Source: Hippophae tibetana
Taxonomy: Eukaryota > Streptophyta > Magnoliopsida > Rosales > Elaeagnaceae
Length of the DNA: 64,000 bases
NCBI GenBank assembly: GCA_037013495.1
Contig: CM072811.1
Span: 23,040,159-23,104,158, forward strand
Direction: 5' to 3'
The notes under the pieces were generated by a model that saw only the letters and a list, made by a program, of their open reading frames with translations, was not told the DNA's origin and ran no database searches. Below are positions 1 through 10,813 of the stretch, piece by piece. The position numbers and the translations under genes were made by a program. Every line of letters starts with the position of its first letter. The stretch's first letter is position 1.

Positions 1-214
1 TTATAATTTAATTATATTATTTAATCTCATTTGTATGTGATTAATTGTTTGGCCAATAATTTATCTATAAAGACAATTAAATATATTTGAGAAAATTATT
101 CAATTGTTTGTCTTGATTAAATAACATGCATAGTTTTTAGATAAAGATGTATGATTCTTATGTATGTGATCCATAATTGTTGAACTTAATGAGTAGTATG
201 CAATTTAATTGGCA
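1..214 (-). repeat. Partial LTR, same family as the LTR at 28274-29164
   Basis: Read on the minus strand, this stretch matches the first ~210 bases of the LTR at 28274: both share the TG start followed by an AATTA/ATTG motif, the ACTACTCATTAA block, and a block around the words TTGGCCAA and TAATTGTTTG. The LTR would start at 214 and run off the left edge of the window. No coding sequence is attached to it here, so the parent element is not known. Confidence 0.6.
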
Positions 215-544
215 TGAGAGTGTGATTAAATTAATTACTATATGGTGTGTAGTTTACTTGAGAGAGGAATACATGGTAGATTAGATTCAATTGAGCATGT
301 AATTAATTGATAATTATATTAGGGGATTTTTGCGATTCACATGTTTAGAAAATTAGGAGATGAAGTATTTCTAGATATTTTCTCATATATCTTTTTAGTT
401 ACCAAATTTAATTTAATTAATTATTTATATTTACCTTTAGTTATTTTAATTTTTATTCCTTAAAATATAAAAACACATAAAATATTTGATTTGATTTTTT
501 TTAGTTTTAAAAATTAGTTTTTAATAAAATAATCTCCATAGGAA
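215..544. other. AT-rich stretch without recognisable gene
   Basis: Only AT-rich sequence with short homopolymers is visible between the partial LTR and the first copia element. No ORF, RNA gene or clear repeat end was seen. Confidence 0.5.
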
Positions 545-1000
545 CGGTCTTTTCTTATCATTATTTTACTTGTTGCGATACATATACTCTTGTATTCATT
601 GCACACACTTTGTGTGTGCCGATCAGAGGCAATACAACAAATTGAAATAAACCCAAAATACTGGCACACAAGTATTTTCCATACGCACTATTTTGTCACT
701 CCCTATTTTTCTAAAATATTCTCTCTCATACTTTCATGCACACAATACTATTTTTCATCAAAAGAAATTGTTCATTTTTCTTTGCTTTGATTTTCTTCTT
801 TTTATTGTCTCTATATTGCAAAAACATTTTCTATCCCTTATGTGGCCAGAAATTGGCCATGTAGCTAACTAAATTTTAGCCACAAAAAAATATTTTTTTA
901 ATTGATGAATTTTTTAAATGTGATTGCACCTAAAAATTTTATTTTCTTCACCTTCCATATAGACGGGACCTATAAATATCTCCCTATCGACTACATAGTG
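545..1000 (-). repeat. 3' LTR of Copia-1 (diverged, truncated)
   Basis: It shares several blocks with 4320-4850: CCATAGGA, AATACAACAAATT, CACACAATACTATTTTTCAT, the block around TCTATCCCTTATGTGG, and AATTTTATTTT. The TGGGGTACAACGGG end found in the right copy was not seen here, so this copy is probably cut at its outer side. Confidence 0.65.
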
Positions 1001-1029
1001 GGATCCACCAATCCAACAAATAAACGATA

Positions 1030-2330
1030 ATATTCAAAATTCTATCTTGGAAGATTTTTCTAAACATGTCTGATCCATTTTCTTCTATATAGATCTTCTC
1101 AAGCTGTAGTAGTTTCTTCTCCATTACATCCCTAATCTAATGATATCTCACATCAATATGTTTTGATATCGAATTAAATGAGGCAATCTTTCTAAGGTGG
1201 ATAACACTCTAACTATCATAAAATAACTGGTAGCTGTCTTGCTACAACCCAAGTTCTTTCAAAATCTTTTTCATCAATAGAAACTTTTTACATGCTTCTT
1301 TTGTTGCTATAAACTCTACTTCTATAGTGGATAGTGCAAACCATTTTTGTAACTTTAACTACCATGACACAGCTCCCCCTACAAATGTAATCTGGTAACC
1401 TGAAATGGATTTTCTAAAATCCACATCGTTAGCCATATCTGCATATGTGTATCCAATTAATACAAGTTTTTCATTTCCAAAACATAGGCATATTTTGGAA
1501 GAACCTCGAAGATACCTGAAAATCCATTTCATTGTAGCCTAATATTCCTTTCCATGATTTGAAAAGAATCTACTCATAACTCTAACTACATAAGTGATAT
1601 CTGGTCGTGTACAAACCATGTCATACATCAGACTTCTAACTATTGAAGCATATGCAACCTTTTCCATATCTTCCTTCTCTTTGTCTATAGAAGGGCTTTG
1701 CTTAGAACTTAGCTTAAAACGATTAGCAATAGGACAACTAATCACTTTAGCTTTGTTCATATGAAATCTTTAAAGTACTTTCTCAATGTACTTCTCCTAT
1801 GACAACCATAATTTCTTGGCACCTCTATCTCTAATAATACTCATGCCAAGAATCTGCTTTACTGACTCTAATTCTTTCAGGGCAAAAGACTTACTCAACT
1901 GCCTTTTCAAGTTGTTGATTTTAGAAATATTTTGGCGAAAAATCAACATATCATCCACATAGAGCAAAAGAATAATAAAATCATTATCAGAGAATTTCCA
2001 TACAAAAACACAATGGTATGAAGTTGTATTTTTGTAGCCTTCCTCCCCCATAATATACTTAAACTTCTTGTACCATTATCTCAGTACATGTTTTAAGTTG
2101 TAAAGGATTTTCTTCAATTCGCAAACATAATCCTCTTTTCCATTTTGCTTGAAACTATCTGGCTGCTCCATGTATATCTCTTCTTCCAAGTCACCATGTA
2201 GAAAGAAAATTTTGACATCCATTTGCTCAACCTTCAGGTCAAGACTTATTGCTAACCCCAACACAGTACAGATGGATGTCATTTTCATAACTAGTAAGAA
2301 AATATCGTCAAAGTTGACTCCTTTTCTTTA
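1030..2330 (-). pseudogene. Copia-1 reverse transcriptase and RNase H remnant
   Basis: Minus-strand frames give the second half of a copia RT and the RNase H region. At 2076-2288 the reading includes [20 protein letters not shown], the conserved block before the active site. At 1797-2051 it includes LLLYVDDMLIF, the YVDD catalytic motif, which is intact. At 1539-1760 it includes the tether region with VRSLMYDMVCTRPDI. The RNase H end (1030-1540) is recognisable only in pieces. The segments lie in different frames with stops between them, so no enzyme can be made. Confidence 0.8.
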
Positions 2331-2605
2331 GCTAAATCCTTTGAAAACTAGTATGGCTTTGTAGTGCGGACTTGAATTTTGTTTTTCATGCTTCACCCCG
2401 AACACCCATTTATTTTTCAAAGCTTTATTCCCTTTGGATAGGTTCATTAGCTCAAAAGTTTTGTTCTCATGCAAGGAATTTATCTCATCTTGCATGGTTT
2501 CAATCCATTTTGTTTGGATTCGTCATCTATGGATTCTTCATAACGCTCAAGTTCTCCCTCATCAGGGAGAGTTACATACTCATCTGGAGGGTATGTGGTA
2601 GAGGG

Positions 2606-3640
2606 TCATCTTATTCTATCACTTCTCAACGAAACAGGAAAAGCTACAAGTTTTAGTGCTGAATAATGAACATTATCATCTCCTTGGTCTTCAAAACCAA
2701 CTTCTATAGGAGCATCATCTTCATTAGGTGGATAAACTTGGTCTTCATCTCCAACTTGTCTTGGCATTGATGTTGGAGGAATTAATTCCAATTCTAATGA
2801 GTCACCATTGTAATTAGGAACATCCTTCTTCATTTCGAAAATATCTTCAATGGTCTCATATTTAACAAATACAACATCACAGCTTCTGATAATTCTCTTT
2901 ACAATCGGATCATAAAATCTATAGCCAAATTGATCTTGACCACATAGCCAATAAAAATGCACTATCTTGTCGTGGCATCAAGTTTGGATCTCTCTTCCTT
3001 GGGGATATGAACATATGCTTTGCAGCTAAATACCCATAGATGATCATAGGAAACATCCTTTCCTGACCACACTTTATCTGGAACATCCATCTTGAGAGGA
3101 GTATCGGATGAATGATTCAACATATGTGCTACTATTAGTATAACTTCACCTCAAAAAGTTTTAGGCAATTTTTCAAGTGAGAGTATACATCTGACTCTCC
3201 CCATCAAAGTTCTATTCATCCTCTCAGCTAAGCCATTCAACTGCAGTGTCTTTGGAGGTGTCATCTGATGCCAAATACCATGATTTTTGTAGTAAGCATG
3301 AAAAGTTCTTTTGTATTCTTCACCACAGTTTGTTCGAATTCATTTCAACTTCTTCCCAGTTTGTCTTTCTATTGAGGCATGAAATTCTTTAAAGACATAT
3401 AACACCTTATCCTTTGTCTTCAAAAGATTTACCTATGTCTTCCTTGAATGATCATCTATGAAAGTCACAAAGTATTGAGCACCACCAGAAAACTTTGGCA
3501 TTGGTCCACACAAATAAGAATGAATCAGATCTAAAATATTATTAATTATGGAAAGAGGGGAACTCTTTAAAGCAACTCTGTGATACAGGCTTTTGCTTCT
3601 AAATCTCTCCCATTGGTTTTGTTTCTCATATGACAACATG
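2606..3640 (-). pseudogene. Copia-1 integrase and integrase-RT linker remnant
   Basis: Minus-strand reading at 3433-3639 contains a GAG-pre-integrase/integrase core junction (HSYLCGPMPKFSGGAQYF, then FIDDHSRKT), which carries the first catalytic aspartate region. At 2606-2962 the reading FYDPIVKRIIRSCDVVF is the typical end of the integrase C-terminal region, followed by an acidic, proline-containing linker. The intervening sequence is frameshifted. Inactive remnant. Confidence 0.75.
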
Positions 3641-4319
3641 GCTTCTACAATAACTTCAAACTACATCTTGTATTTTGCATAAGTCAGAGTTGTTGTGAGA
3701 TGATTATATGATAAGGGTAGTGATGCTTGCAACATGACACCTTTCTCTTCATCATTGAAACTCACATTAAATCTTACTAAGTGGAAAATTTGTTGTTGAA
3801 ATTACTAACGTGCTGCATCATACTCACATCATCTTCCTTCTTCATATGATATAGCTCCTTCTATAGATAAAATTTATTGGTAAGGTTCTTTGACATGTAT
3901 ATGTTTTCTAGAGTCTCCTATGTTTCTTTTGCAATCTTGCAATTTTTTATTCAATATTTTTCAAGACATTGTCTAAGAGATTTAGACAGATTGTACTGGC
4001 TGCAATCTCATCTATCTCCTCTCATTGTTCTTAAATGATGGTTGCTACCTTCTTATCTTTCCCCAACAATGCCTTATGGACCATATATTGAATAAGAATA
4101 TCCTTCATCCTCATTTACCATAAAGAAAAAATATTATTGCCATTAAATTTTTCAATATCTATCTTCTGGCTTAACATTTGTTTTTCTCGATGTGTTTCTT
4201 TTTATGCAAATAAATATGCCCTGGACCTAATAAAATATTTTATGATATGGTAGATCAATCTAGGTTGTAACCACAAAGCATACTAAGAATTTTACTAGAC
4301 CAGCTCTGATACTTGTTAT
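3641..4319 (-). pseudogene. Copia-1 gag remnant and primer-binding region
   Basis: The position between the 5' LTR and the protease/integrase region fits gag. Only short open stretches survive, and no zinc knuckle could be read. The primer-site motif GTATCAGAGC (initiator-Met type) lies at about 4300-4312 on the minus strand next to the LTR edge. Confidence 0.45.
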
Positions 4320-4850
4320 TGGGGTACAACGGGTAAAAATAAAATAAATTTAACAGAGTAAAATAATGACACTGATAATTTAACATGGTTAACTCTTTAA
4401 TTTGGGCTACGTCCATAGGAAAAACTCCAAAAAATATTTCTTCCACTAATAAAATTAATGTGTATAAAGTGAAAGATAATACAACAAATTCAGATAAACT
4501 CAAAATAGTGACACACAATTGTTTCCCAAACTCACTATTTTTTCACTTCCCTTTTAGAAAAATATCCCAGATATTTTTCTAAAATATTCTCCCCCACTCT
4601 CTTACACACACAATACTATTTTTCATCAAAAGATTGTTCTTTTGGCTTTGCTTCTCTTCTTTTTGGTGTGTCTCTCTAAGGCAAAAACATTGTCTATCCC
4701 TTATGTGGACAAAAATTGACCACGTAACTCGCTATGTTTTAGCCACAATTTTTTTTATTTGATGAATTTGTCAAATATGATTACATGTAAAAATTTTATT
4801 TTTTTCACTTTCCATGTAGACGAGATCTACGTATATTACTTGTAGTAGGC
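4320..4850 (-). repeat. 5' LTR of Copia-1
   Basis: It starts on the plus strand with TGGGGTACAACGGG next to the primer site and pairs with the left copy at 545-1000. The outer edge near 4845-4850 is approximate because similarity fades there. Confidence 0.65.
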
Positions 4851-5568
4851 ATGAAATTATAAGAATTCTTCGTAATAGAATTTTATGCCTTTCATGACCA
4901 TAAATGTTTTCATATTGTAGAAGGATTTTGAAATCCAATATTAATAATGGAATTGTTTGCTTGCTTAATACTATAATTTACTAATAGAGATTGTCTTATT
5001 TCCAAGAATCTATCTTACCAAACATAGGACATTGTAATATTTGAATCATAAAACTTATAGTATTTGAGTATAAAGGAGAAAAGGCTTCTAAATTCTAAAC
5101 GCCATATCTTAAATTTGCACATTCCGATAGTCTTTGAGGAATTTGATCTCAAGTATCATTTACACTTAGTGGAAATGCATGGAATTTTAAAACTTGGTAA
5201 CCTATGACGCAATGGTCCTTTTAAATGTCATTTGTTGTATTATCACCAATTGATTTTCATGGAGATGTAGTTAGACTTGACTTGAGTAACCATATATCTT
5301 TCCAAATAAAATAATCAATTTGTTTTTGGGTAGAGGTTAAAAAAGAACTAGGATATTCCCCATATTTATGTGTAAAAATTATACCCATAATCAAGATTCA
5401 TTTTTGAGAAATTGTCATGTTAATTTGGATAAGAGTGCATTATTGAAATCTTAGCTAAAACTTTTTAAAGCCAAGACCACCGTTGATTTTGGGAGTACAA
5501 TGTTGATCCAATAAAAAAAAGTAAATTTTTGGAATTTTGAGTGTGAACACTTGATTTTTACCAAAAAT
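4851..5568 (-). pseudogene. LINE-A, C-terminal part of ORF2 (downstream fragment)
   Basis: On the minus strand near 5463-5495 the reading PKINGGLGFKK is the L1-type LINE motif found shortly after the RT domain. Upstream and downstream frames fit the post-RT region, with several stops. This piece and 10814-12230 are two halves of one LINE, split by the gypsy element at 5569-10813: the short sequence AAAT abuts both sides of that insertion. Non-functional. Confidence 0.7.
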
Positions 5569-5917
5569 TGTTATAGATAGTAACATAAAAAGTTAGGAAA
5601 TGAGAGAGAAGAGGAAGAAGCTATAGAATGAGAGAGGGAAATTTGTATAATTCTTCTTATTTTTATTCAATTAGTTAAGTGTTATATATAACCTTACATT
5701 TCAATGATTAAAGAAGAGAGAAACGCGTGAAGGAGGTGCGCTAATGCGTTAACCAATTCTGACATTTTAACAGAATTGGTAGTGGTTTCCTCATGCATCC
5801 GTCTCTGCACGTTCTGCGCCGAACTGTGCCTTCAGGTACCCTCGATGTGCCCCTCGTGCACGGTAGTTGCGCTTGCTAATGTGCTCCATATCTCTTGAGC
5901 CGAATCCATTTGTATCA
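5569..5917 (-). repeat. 3' LTR of Gypsy-1 (349 bp)
   Basis: Boundaries are set by TG...CA ends, by comparison with 10465-10813, and by the adjacent polypurine tract. The two LTRs differ at roughly one base in ten by eye, so the insertion is not recent. Confidence 0.9.
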
Positions 5918-6197
5918 TTCCTTCCTCTCTTTTAGAATCCTTGTCTGCGAGGATGAACTCCGGGTAGGACTTAAAGAAATTCCATTCATTTTCCCAGGTA
6001 TTTTCTATGGTTGGGGCTCTAACCCATTTGATCATAATTTTTGCTTTTGGTCGGTACTTGCCTTTTTGAACCACTCGACGATCCAAGATGACTTTAGGTT
6101 GTGGCATAATTGTTGAATTATTTGAGATGAGAGGTAGTTGAGGGTTGATAGGTGTTATGGTTCCCATGTGTTTCCTTAATAGATTGATGTGGAACAC
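5832..6197 (-). pseudogene. Gypsy-1 integrase C-terminus with chromodomain
   Basis: The 121-residue open stretch starts with FHINLLRKH, the usual end of the gypsy integrase core module (FHVSLLKK-like). It is followed by ILDRRVVQKGKYRPKAKIMI and then a tryptophan-rich part (IKWVRAPTIENTWENEWNF) that fits a chromodomain. Chromodomains of this class can direct integration to chromatin marks. The reading runs into the 3' LTR, which is normal for chromoviruses. The body of the protein upstream is frameshifted. Confidence 0.8.
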
Positions 6198-7465
6198 ATC
6201 GTGTATCTAAAAGCATGAGGGAAGTGCTAATCTATAGGCCACCAGACCAATGTTTCCATAATTTTGTATGGTCCAAAGAAGCATGGAGCCAACTTCATAA
6301 ATGAGCGAAAGGCTACAAAAGTCTATCTGTATGGTTGTAGCTTTAGGTAAACATAGTCTTTCTCAAGGAAAGTGAGCTCTCTCCTATGCTGATTGGCCTT
6401 ACACTTAATCCGATTTTGGGCTTGTAAAAGGTTGTGACGTAATTCTTGAAGGATGGTGTCACGATCACGTAAGTACTCATCCACAATTTGGATGTTCAAG
6501 GTCCCTGGAATGTAAGCTAAAAGATGAGGAGTGGAACCCCATAAATGGCTTCAAATGGAGTGACTTTGGTGGAAGAGTCTATTGAAGTATTGTAGCTAAA
6601 TTCAGCCCATGGTATCCACTCAACCCACTACTTTGGTTGATCACCAGCAAAACAATGTAGGTACTACTCCAAAATTTGATTAACCACCTCAGTCTGGCCA
6701 TCTGTTTGTGGATGATAACTAGAGCTCATACACAGTTGTGTACCCTATAACTGAAATAATGCTCTCCAAAAGGAACTGATAAAGACCTTATCACGATCAC
6801 TTACTATAGAAGTTGGAATGCCATGCAATCGTACTACATTAGCCATAAATATCTTGGCAACAACTAGTGCAATAAAAAGGTGTTTCATAGCAATGAAGTG
6901 GGCATATTTGGTCAACCTATCCATTACCACCATAATCACTGTGTTTCTCTTGGAAAATGGAAGCCCTTCAATAAAGTCTATTGAGATTTCAGACCATACC
7001 TGGGTAGGAATTGGTAGGGGTTGTAGCAATCCAGCTGGTTTCATACAATCACTCTTGAACCATTGGCATGTGCCATACTCATGCTGGAATTCTTTTACCT
7101 TATGGTGCATATTTGGCCAATAAAAATTATGCTTAATCCTAGACAGTATTTTCTAAAAATCCAAAGTGTCCTCTAATGGGTGATGAATGGCATTCTACCA
7201 AAAAAATTGGTATTAAGGAAGACTTGGGGCTTAGGTAAACCTTACCCCTTTTGAACCATAGCCCATCACGATGGCTTATATGAGGAGCATCTGCAGAGAA
7301 ATTCATATTTCTTAACTTATCATAAAAATGATCTTGTTGGACTTCTTGTTGGAATGTTGGCCACCAAGCTGCTTGGGGTTGTGAGACAGATAAGAACTGG
7401 AACGCTACCACTCTGGATAGAGAGTCAGCTCCTCGATTCTCAGAACCCTTTTTATATTCAATCAC
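6198..7465 (-). pseudogene. Gypsy-1 integrase core
   Basis: At 6745-7110 the reading contains the tail of the HHCC zinc module (YGTCQWFKSDCMKPAGLLQP), then WSEISIDFIEGLPFS with the first catalytic Asp, and later LHGIPTSIVSDRDKVFISSFW with the second Asp. At 7139-7465 lies the RNase H-integrase connection (NRGADSLSR, GHFGFLENTV). Several short frames must be crossed, so the domain is broken. Confidence 0.85.
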
Positions 7466-7746
7466 CTAATCATTGCCTATAAGTTTAGGCAACCAACGTG
7501 CTTGTGTTAGGGTGGTTATTCTCTACTCTAGTAAATATTTGAGACTCCTTTGATTTGTTCGCATGGTGAAAACTAGAACTCTACCACTCTGGATAGGGAG
7601 TAAGCTCCTCGATTCTCAGAACCCTTTTTATATTCAATCACATAATCATAGCCTATAAGTTTAGGCAACCAATGTGCTTGTGCTGGGGTAGTTATTCTCT
7701 ACTCCAGTAAATAGTTGAGACTCATTTGATTTGTTCGCACAGTGAA
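7394..7746 (-). repeat. 177-bp tandem duplication inside Gypsy-1 pol
   Basis: The segment starting at 7394 is repeated from 7571. Shared landmarks are CTACCACTCTGGATAG, CTCCTCGATTCTCAGAACCC, GCCTATAAGTTTAGGCAACC and TTGATTTGTTCGCA, each present twice at an offset of about 177 bp. 177 is divisible by three, but the copies have since diverged and both carry substitutions. It covers the RNase H-integrase connection. Confidence 0.85.
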
Positions 7747-8252
7747 GGGTTTTCCCAATAGGTAAGGACGTCATAGCCTAATATCTTTGACCATAGCTAA
7801 CATTTCCTTCTCATAGGTTGATAAGGTTAGGATTGATCTTTTGAGTGCAACATTGAAATAAGCGACTGACCTATTTTCTTGACTGAGAACTACCTCAAGG
7901 CCAATGCCACTAGCATCACATTCAATCACAAAAATTTGTGTGAAATCAGGTAGATGTAGGACATGAGGAGAAGTTATAGCCTTTTTTAACTACAGGAATT
8001 CCATCTTAGTAGCCTCATTCCAATGGAAATCCTCTTTACTCAATAGTTGAGTTAAGAGTGCAGCTATTCCTTCAAAATGTTGAATGAATTTTCTGTAGTA
8101 GCCTGTTAACCCAAGGAACCCTCAGACACCTTTAGCTATGGTTGGGGTAAGCTGTTCTATGACAACATGAATTTTTATAGTATCCACTGAAACCCCTTTG
8201 TTTAGAGATAAGGTGACGAAGGTACTCAACCTGCAACACACCGAATTGGCAC
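7747..8252 (-). pseudogene. Gypsy-1 RNase H remnant
   Basis: The position between the RT palm and the integrase, and the minus-strand words that fit the gypsy RNase H region (KPFTVRTN next to the duplicated block; a GFLGLTGYYRKF-like reading near 8090-8130), place RNase H here. There is no long open frame. Confidence 0.65.
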
Positions 8253-8790
8253 TTAGATTTTTTTTGCAAATAACTGGTTATCAGTTAGCAACTGAAGGAC
8301 ATATTGTACTTGCAAGATATAATCTTCCCAAGAGTTGGAATACACTACTATGTCATCAAATAAAACCAAGACAAATTTCCTGAGGAAGGGCCGGAAGATA
8401 TCATTCATGAGACTTTGGAAGGTGGTTGGAGCATTTGTGAGACCAAAGAACATTACTAGGAACTCAAGTGGCCTTTATGTGTCTTAAAAGTAGTTTTATG
8501 TGTATCCTCTTTATGCACTCTTATATGGTGGTATCCTAAACGTAGATCCAGCTTGGAGTAAACCTTAGCCCCATGTAGTTCATCCAACATCTCATCAATG
8601 ACAAGTATAGGGTATTTTTCTTTGACATTAAGGGCATTTAGAGCTTGATAATCCACACAGAATCTCTAGGTACCATCAATTTTTTTAACCAGCAACACAA
8701 GTGAGGAAATGAGCTATTATTAGGCTTTATCAATTGGGATTGTAAGAGCTTCTACACCATCCTTTCTATCTCAGTTTTTTGATAGTGTGG
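8253..8790 (-). pseudogene. Gypsy-1 reverse transcriptase core
   Basis: Minus-strand reading at 8456-8656 contains [35 protein letters not shown] and GYHHIRV. At 8253-8453 it contains FGLTNAPTTFQ and VLFDDIVVYS, the catalytic DD motif, which is still intact. The two stretches lie in different frames, so a frameshift sits near 8455. Confidence 0.88.
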
Positions 8791-9102
8791 ATAACAATAT
8801 GATCTAACATTCACTGGTTCAAAGTTAGGTTTTAAGGGAATTTGGTGGTCGTGTACCTATGAAAGAGGTAAGTTTATGGCTGATTCAAATTTTTTAGGAA
8901 ATTAAGTCAGTAACTTACTTATCTCAGAAGGGTATGTTTGAGGAGAGTTCTGATGGTTGGTTGTTGGTCTTATTTGCAGGAATAATCCCATTCCTTATAA
9001 ACTATGGCATTCCTTATGGGTTAGGGCTATCATATTGGCTCTACCCAACCCTTGGAAGGTGTGTGAACTTTCTTCTACATTGAAACTTAGGGTAATTTTA
9101 TT

Positions 9103-9534
9103 TTAGTTCATTTGAATAGGCCCAAGGGTTTCCAACCATTGAACCCCTAGAACCAGTTGGCATGATGCCACTGGTAACACATAGTAATCAGCCTCCACAA
9201 GATACCCTTGAATGATAAGAGTGAGGTTACAACATTGTCCAATACATTCTAATTTCTCACGGTTAGTCACCATCACTTCTAGTTTCTTCCCTTTGAATAT
9301 AGGTAAATCACAATGGGCAGTTAAGGCCTGATCGATGAAGTTATGGGTACTACCTTCATCTATTAGTACCAACACGTTCTTATTCTTCAGTTTTCCCATA
9401 ATACGTATGGTTTGAGGGTGTTCTGTACCTACTATGGCATGGAAGGAGATTTTAGGTAGTATTTCTTGATGGTCTTGTTCTGGTGTAGGTTCCACACACT
9501 CACTTACATTATTTTGATTCAAATCTTCCATCAT
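9103..9534 (-). pseudogene. Gypsy-1 aspartic protease
   Basis: The 143-residue reading has ISFHAIVGTEHPQTIRIMGK, then VLVLIDEGSTHNFID, which is the retropepsin active-site region. The usual Asp-Ser-Gly triad reads Asp-Glu-Gly here, so the catalytic motif is altered. It ends with the conserved LVLGVQWLETLGPI flap/substrate region found in plant chromoviruses. It lies between gag and RT in one polyprotein frame. Confidence 0.85.
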
Positions 9535-9539
9535 AAAGA

Positions 9540-10440
9540 GTTGTAGTCATGCACAATGATGGCCAAAAAATTTATCGTCATAGTAGTAGCACAATCCCTT
9601 CTCTCTTTGTTCTCGTACCTCTTGATTGGTCAGCCTCCAAAACACTATTGGTTGGGTTGAGTTACCACGCTGAACATGTGCAGGTCCTAATAACCTAGCG
9701 TTGGTGTTAGTTACTCATTTGGCTTGGTTGACAGGTAGCTGATAACAAGAGTTGGTCGTGGATCTCTTTTGTAAGAGATTCCTTTCCTCAATTAACCTTG
9801 CCACACCAATGGCGTCAGCCAGAGTTCTTGGTTGCTTGATTTTAATATCAATTCTAATATCATCTCTTAACCCAGCGATAAAGCAACCAATGAGAAACTC
9901 CTCAGGTAATCCATCCATTCAATTAGAGAGTTTCTCGAAGGATTCCTGGTAAGTTGCCACACTCGTAGTGTGCCTCAGGCAAGATAATGCTTTTGAAGGG
10001 TCCTCGTGGTCCATAGGTCCAAACCTCAGTTGTGTAGCTTTAGTGAACTCCTCCAAGGTAAGAGGTCCATGAAAATTTTCCCATTGCAACGCAATGCCTT
10101 CCAGATGAAAGGAAGCAATTTGCACTTGTTGGCCAATGGTTATGTTAGTAAACTCAAAGTACTGCTCGACCTTATAAATCCAACCCATGGGATCCTCTTC
10201 TGCAAACTTTGGAAATGAAAACTTCAGGTGGGGTTGACTATTTTTCGTAGCTGATCGTGACGTGTGGGGGTGTGATTGTATGGTTTCATCTCTAGCAAAA
10301 GGGTTATCCTTAGGTAAGTTACGAGCTGCGCACATCGCCTGCAATTTAGTAAGCACTTCCTATAAGGTGGCATCATGACGTGTGAGAGTCTCCATTATGT
10401 CATTATGAAACTCGACATTGGATTTGCCTCGAGTATCCAT
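9540..10440 (-). pseudogene. Gypsy-1 gag
   Basis: The reading probably starts at the ATG at 10440 (MDTRGKSNVEFHNDIM), just inside the primer site. An in-frame stop near 10360 interrupts it. The 145-residue stretch from 10356 has the retrotransposon gag core (DPMGWIYKVEQYFEF, HLEGIALQWENF), and 9715-9918 continues it (LPEEFLIGCFIAGLR). A zinc-knuckle relic (KGLCYYYDDKFFGHHC) follows near 9560-9600, with one Cys replaced by Tyr. It would encode the nucleocapsid, but is broken. Confidence 0.8.
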
Positions 10441-10464
10441 AGTCGTAACTGGCTTTGATACCAC

Positions 10465-10813
10465 TGTTATAGATAGTAACATAAAATGTTAGGAAACGAG
10501 AGAGAAGAGGAAGAAGTTGTAGAATAAGAGGGGAAAATTTGTATAATTCTTCTTATCTTTATTCAATTAGTTAAGGGCTATATATAGCCTTACATTTCAA
10601 TGATTAAATAAGAGATAAACGCTTGAAAGAGGTGCTATAATGCGCTAACCGATTTTGAAATTTTAACAGAATTGGCAATGGTTCCCTTATGCATCTATCT
10701 CTGCACATTTTGCACCGAGCTACGCCCTCAGGTACCCACGATGTGCCCCTCATGCATGGTAGTTGCGCTTGTTGATGCGCCCTACATCTCTTGAGACGAA
10801 TTTGTTTGTATCA
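10465..10813 (-). repeat. 5' LTR of Gypsy-1 (349 bp)
   Basis: It has the same length and ends as the left LTR. The initiator-Met primer site lies immediately inside it (plus strand GGCTTTGATACCAC, 10451-10464). Confidence 0.9.

Larger units (their letters stand above)
545..4850 (-). mobile_element. Decayed Ty1/copia LTR retrotransposon (Copia-1)
   Basis: Two related terminal repeats (about 545-1000 and 4320-4850) flank a degenerate gag-pol read on the minus strand. The order on that strand is gag remnant, integrase, linker, reverse transcriptase, RNase H, which is the Ty1/copia order. A tRNA-Met primer-site motif (GTATCAGAGC) lies directly inside the right-hand LTR, making that the 5' LTR. 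Stops and frameshifts break every domain and the two LTRs differ a lot, so the copy is old and inactive. No target duplication could be fixed because the left LTR looks truncated. Confidence 0.8.
5569..10813 (-). mobile_element. Ty3/gypsy chromovirus, complete but mutated (Gypsy-1)
   Basis: Two 349-bp LTRs (5569-5917 and 10465-10813) both begin TGTTATAGATAGTAACA and end TTTGTATCA. Inside, on the minus strand, are gag, protease, RT, RNase H, integrase and a C-terminal chromodomain, the chromovirus order. The primer site TGGTATCAAAGCC (initiator Met) adjoins the right LTR, and a purine tract (AAAAGAGAGGAAGGA on the minus strand) adjoins the left LTR. The 4-bp sequence AAAT flanks both ends (5 bp if the ambiguous last A of the LTR is counted). 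The short LTRs plus chromodomain suggest the Reina lineage, which is an inference. Stops and frameshifts in pol make it defective. Confidence 0.92.

Noticed and set aside
4385..4582. 65-codon plus-strand frame
   Set aside because: It lies wholly inside the Copia-1 LTR and has no recognisable domain.
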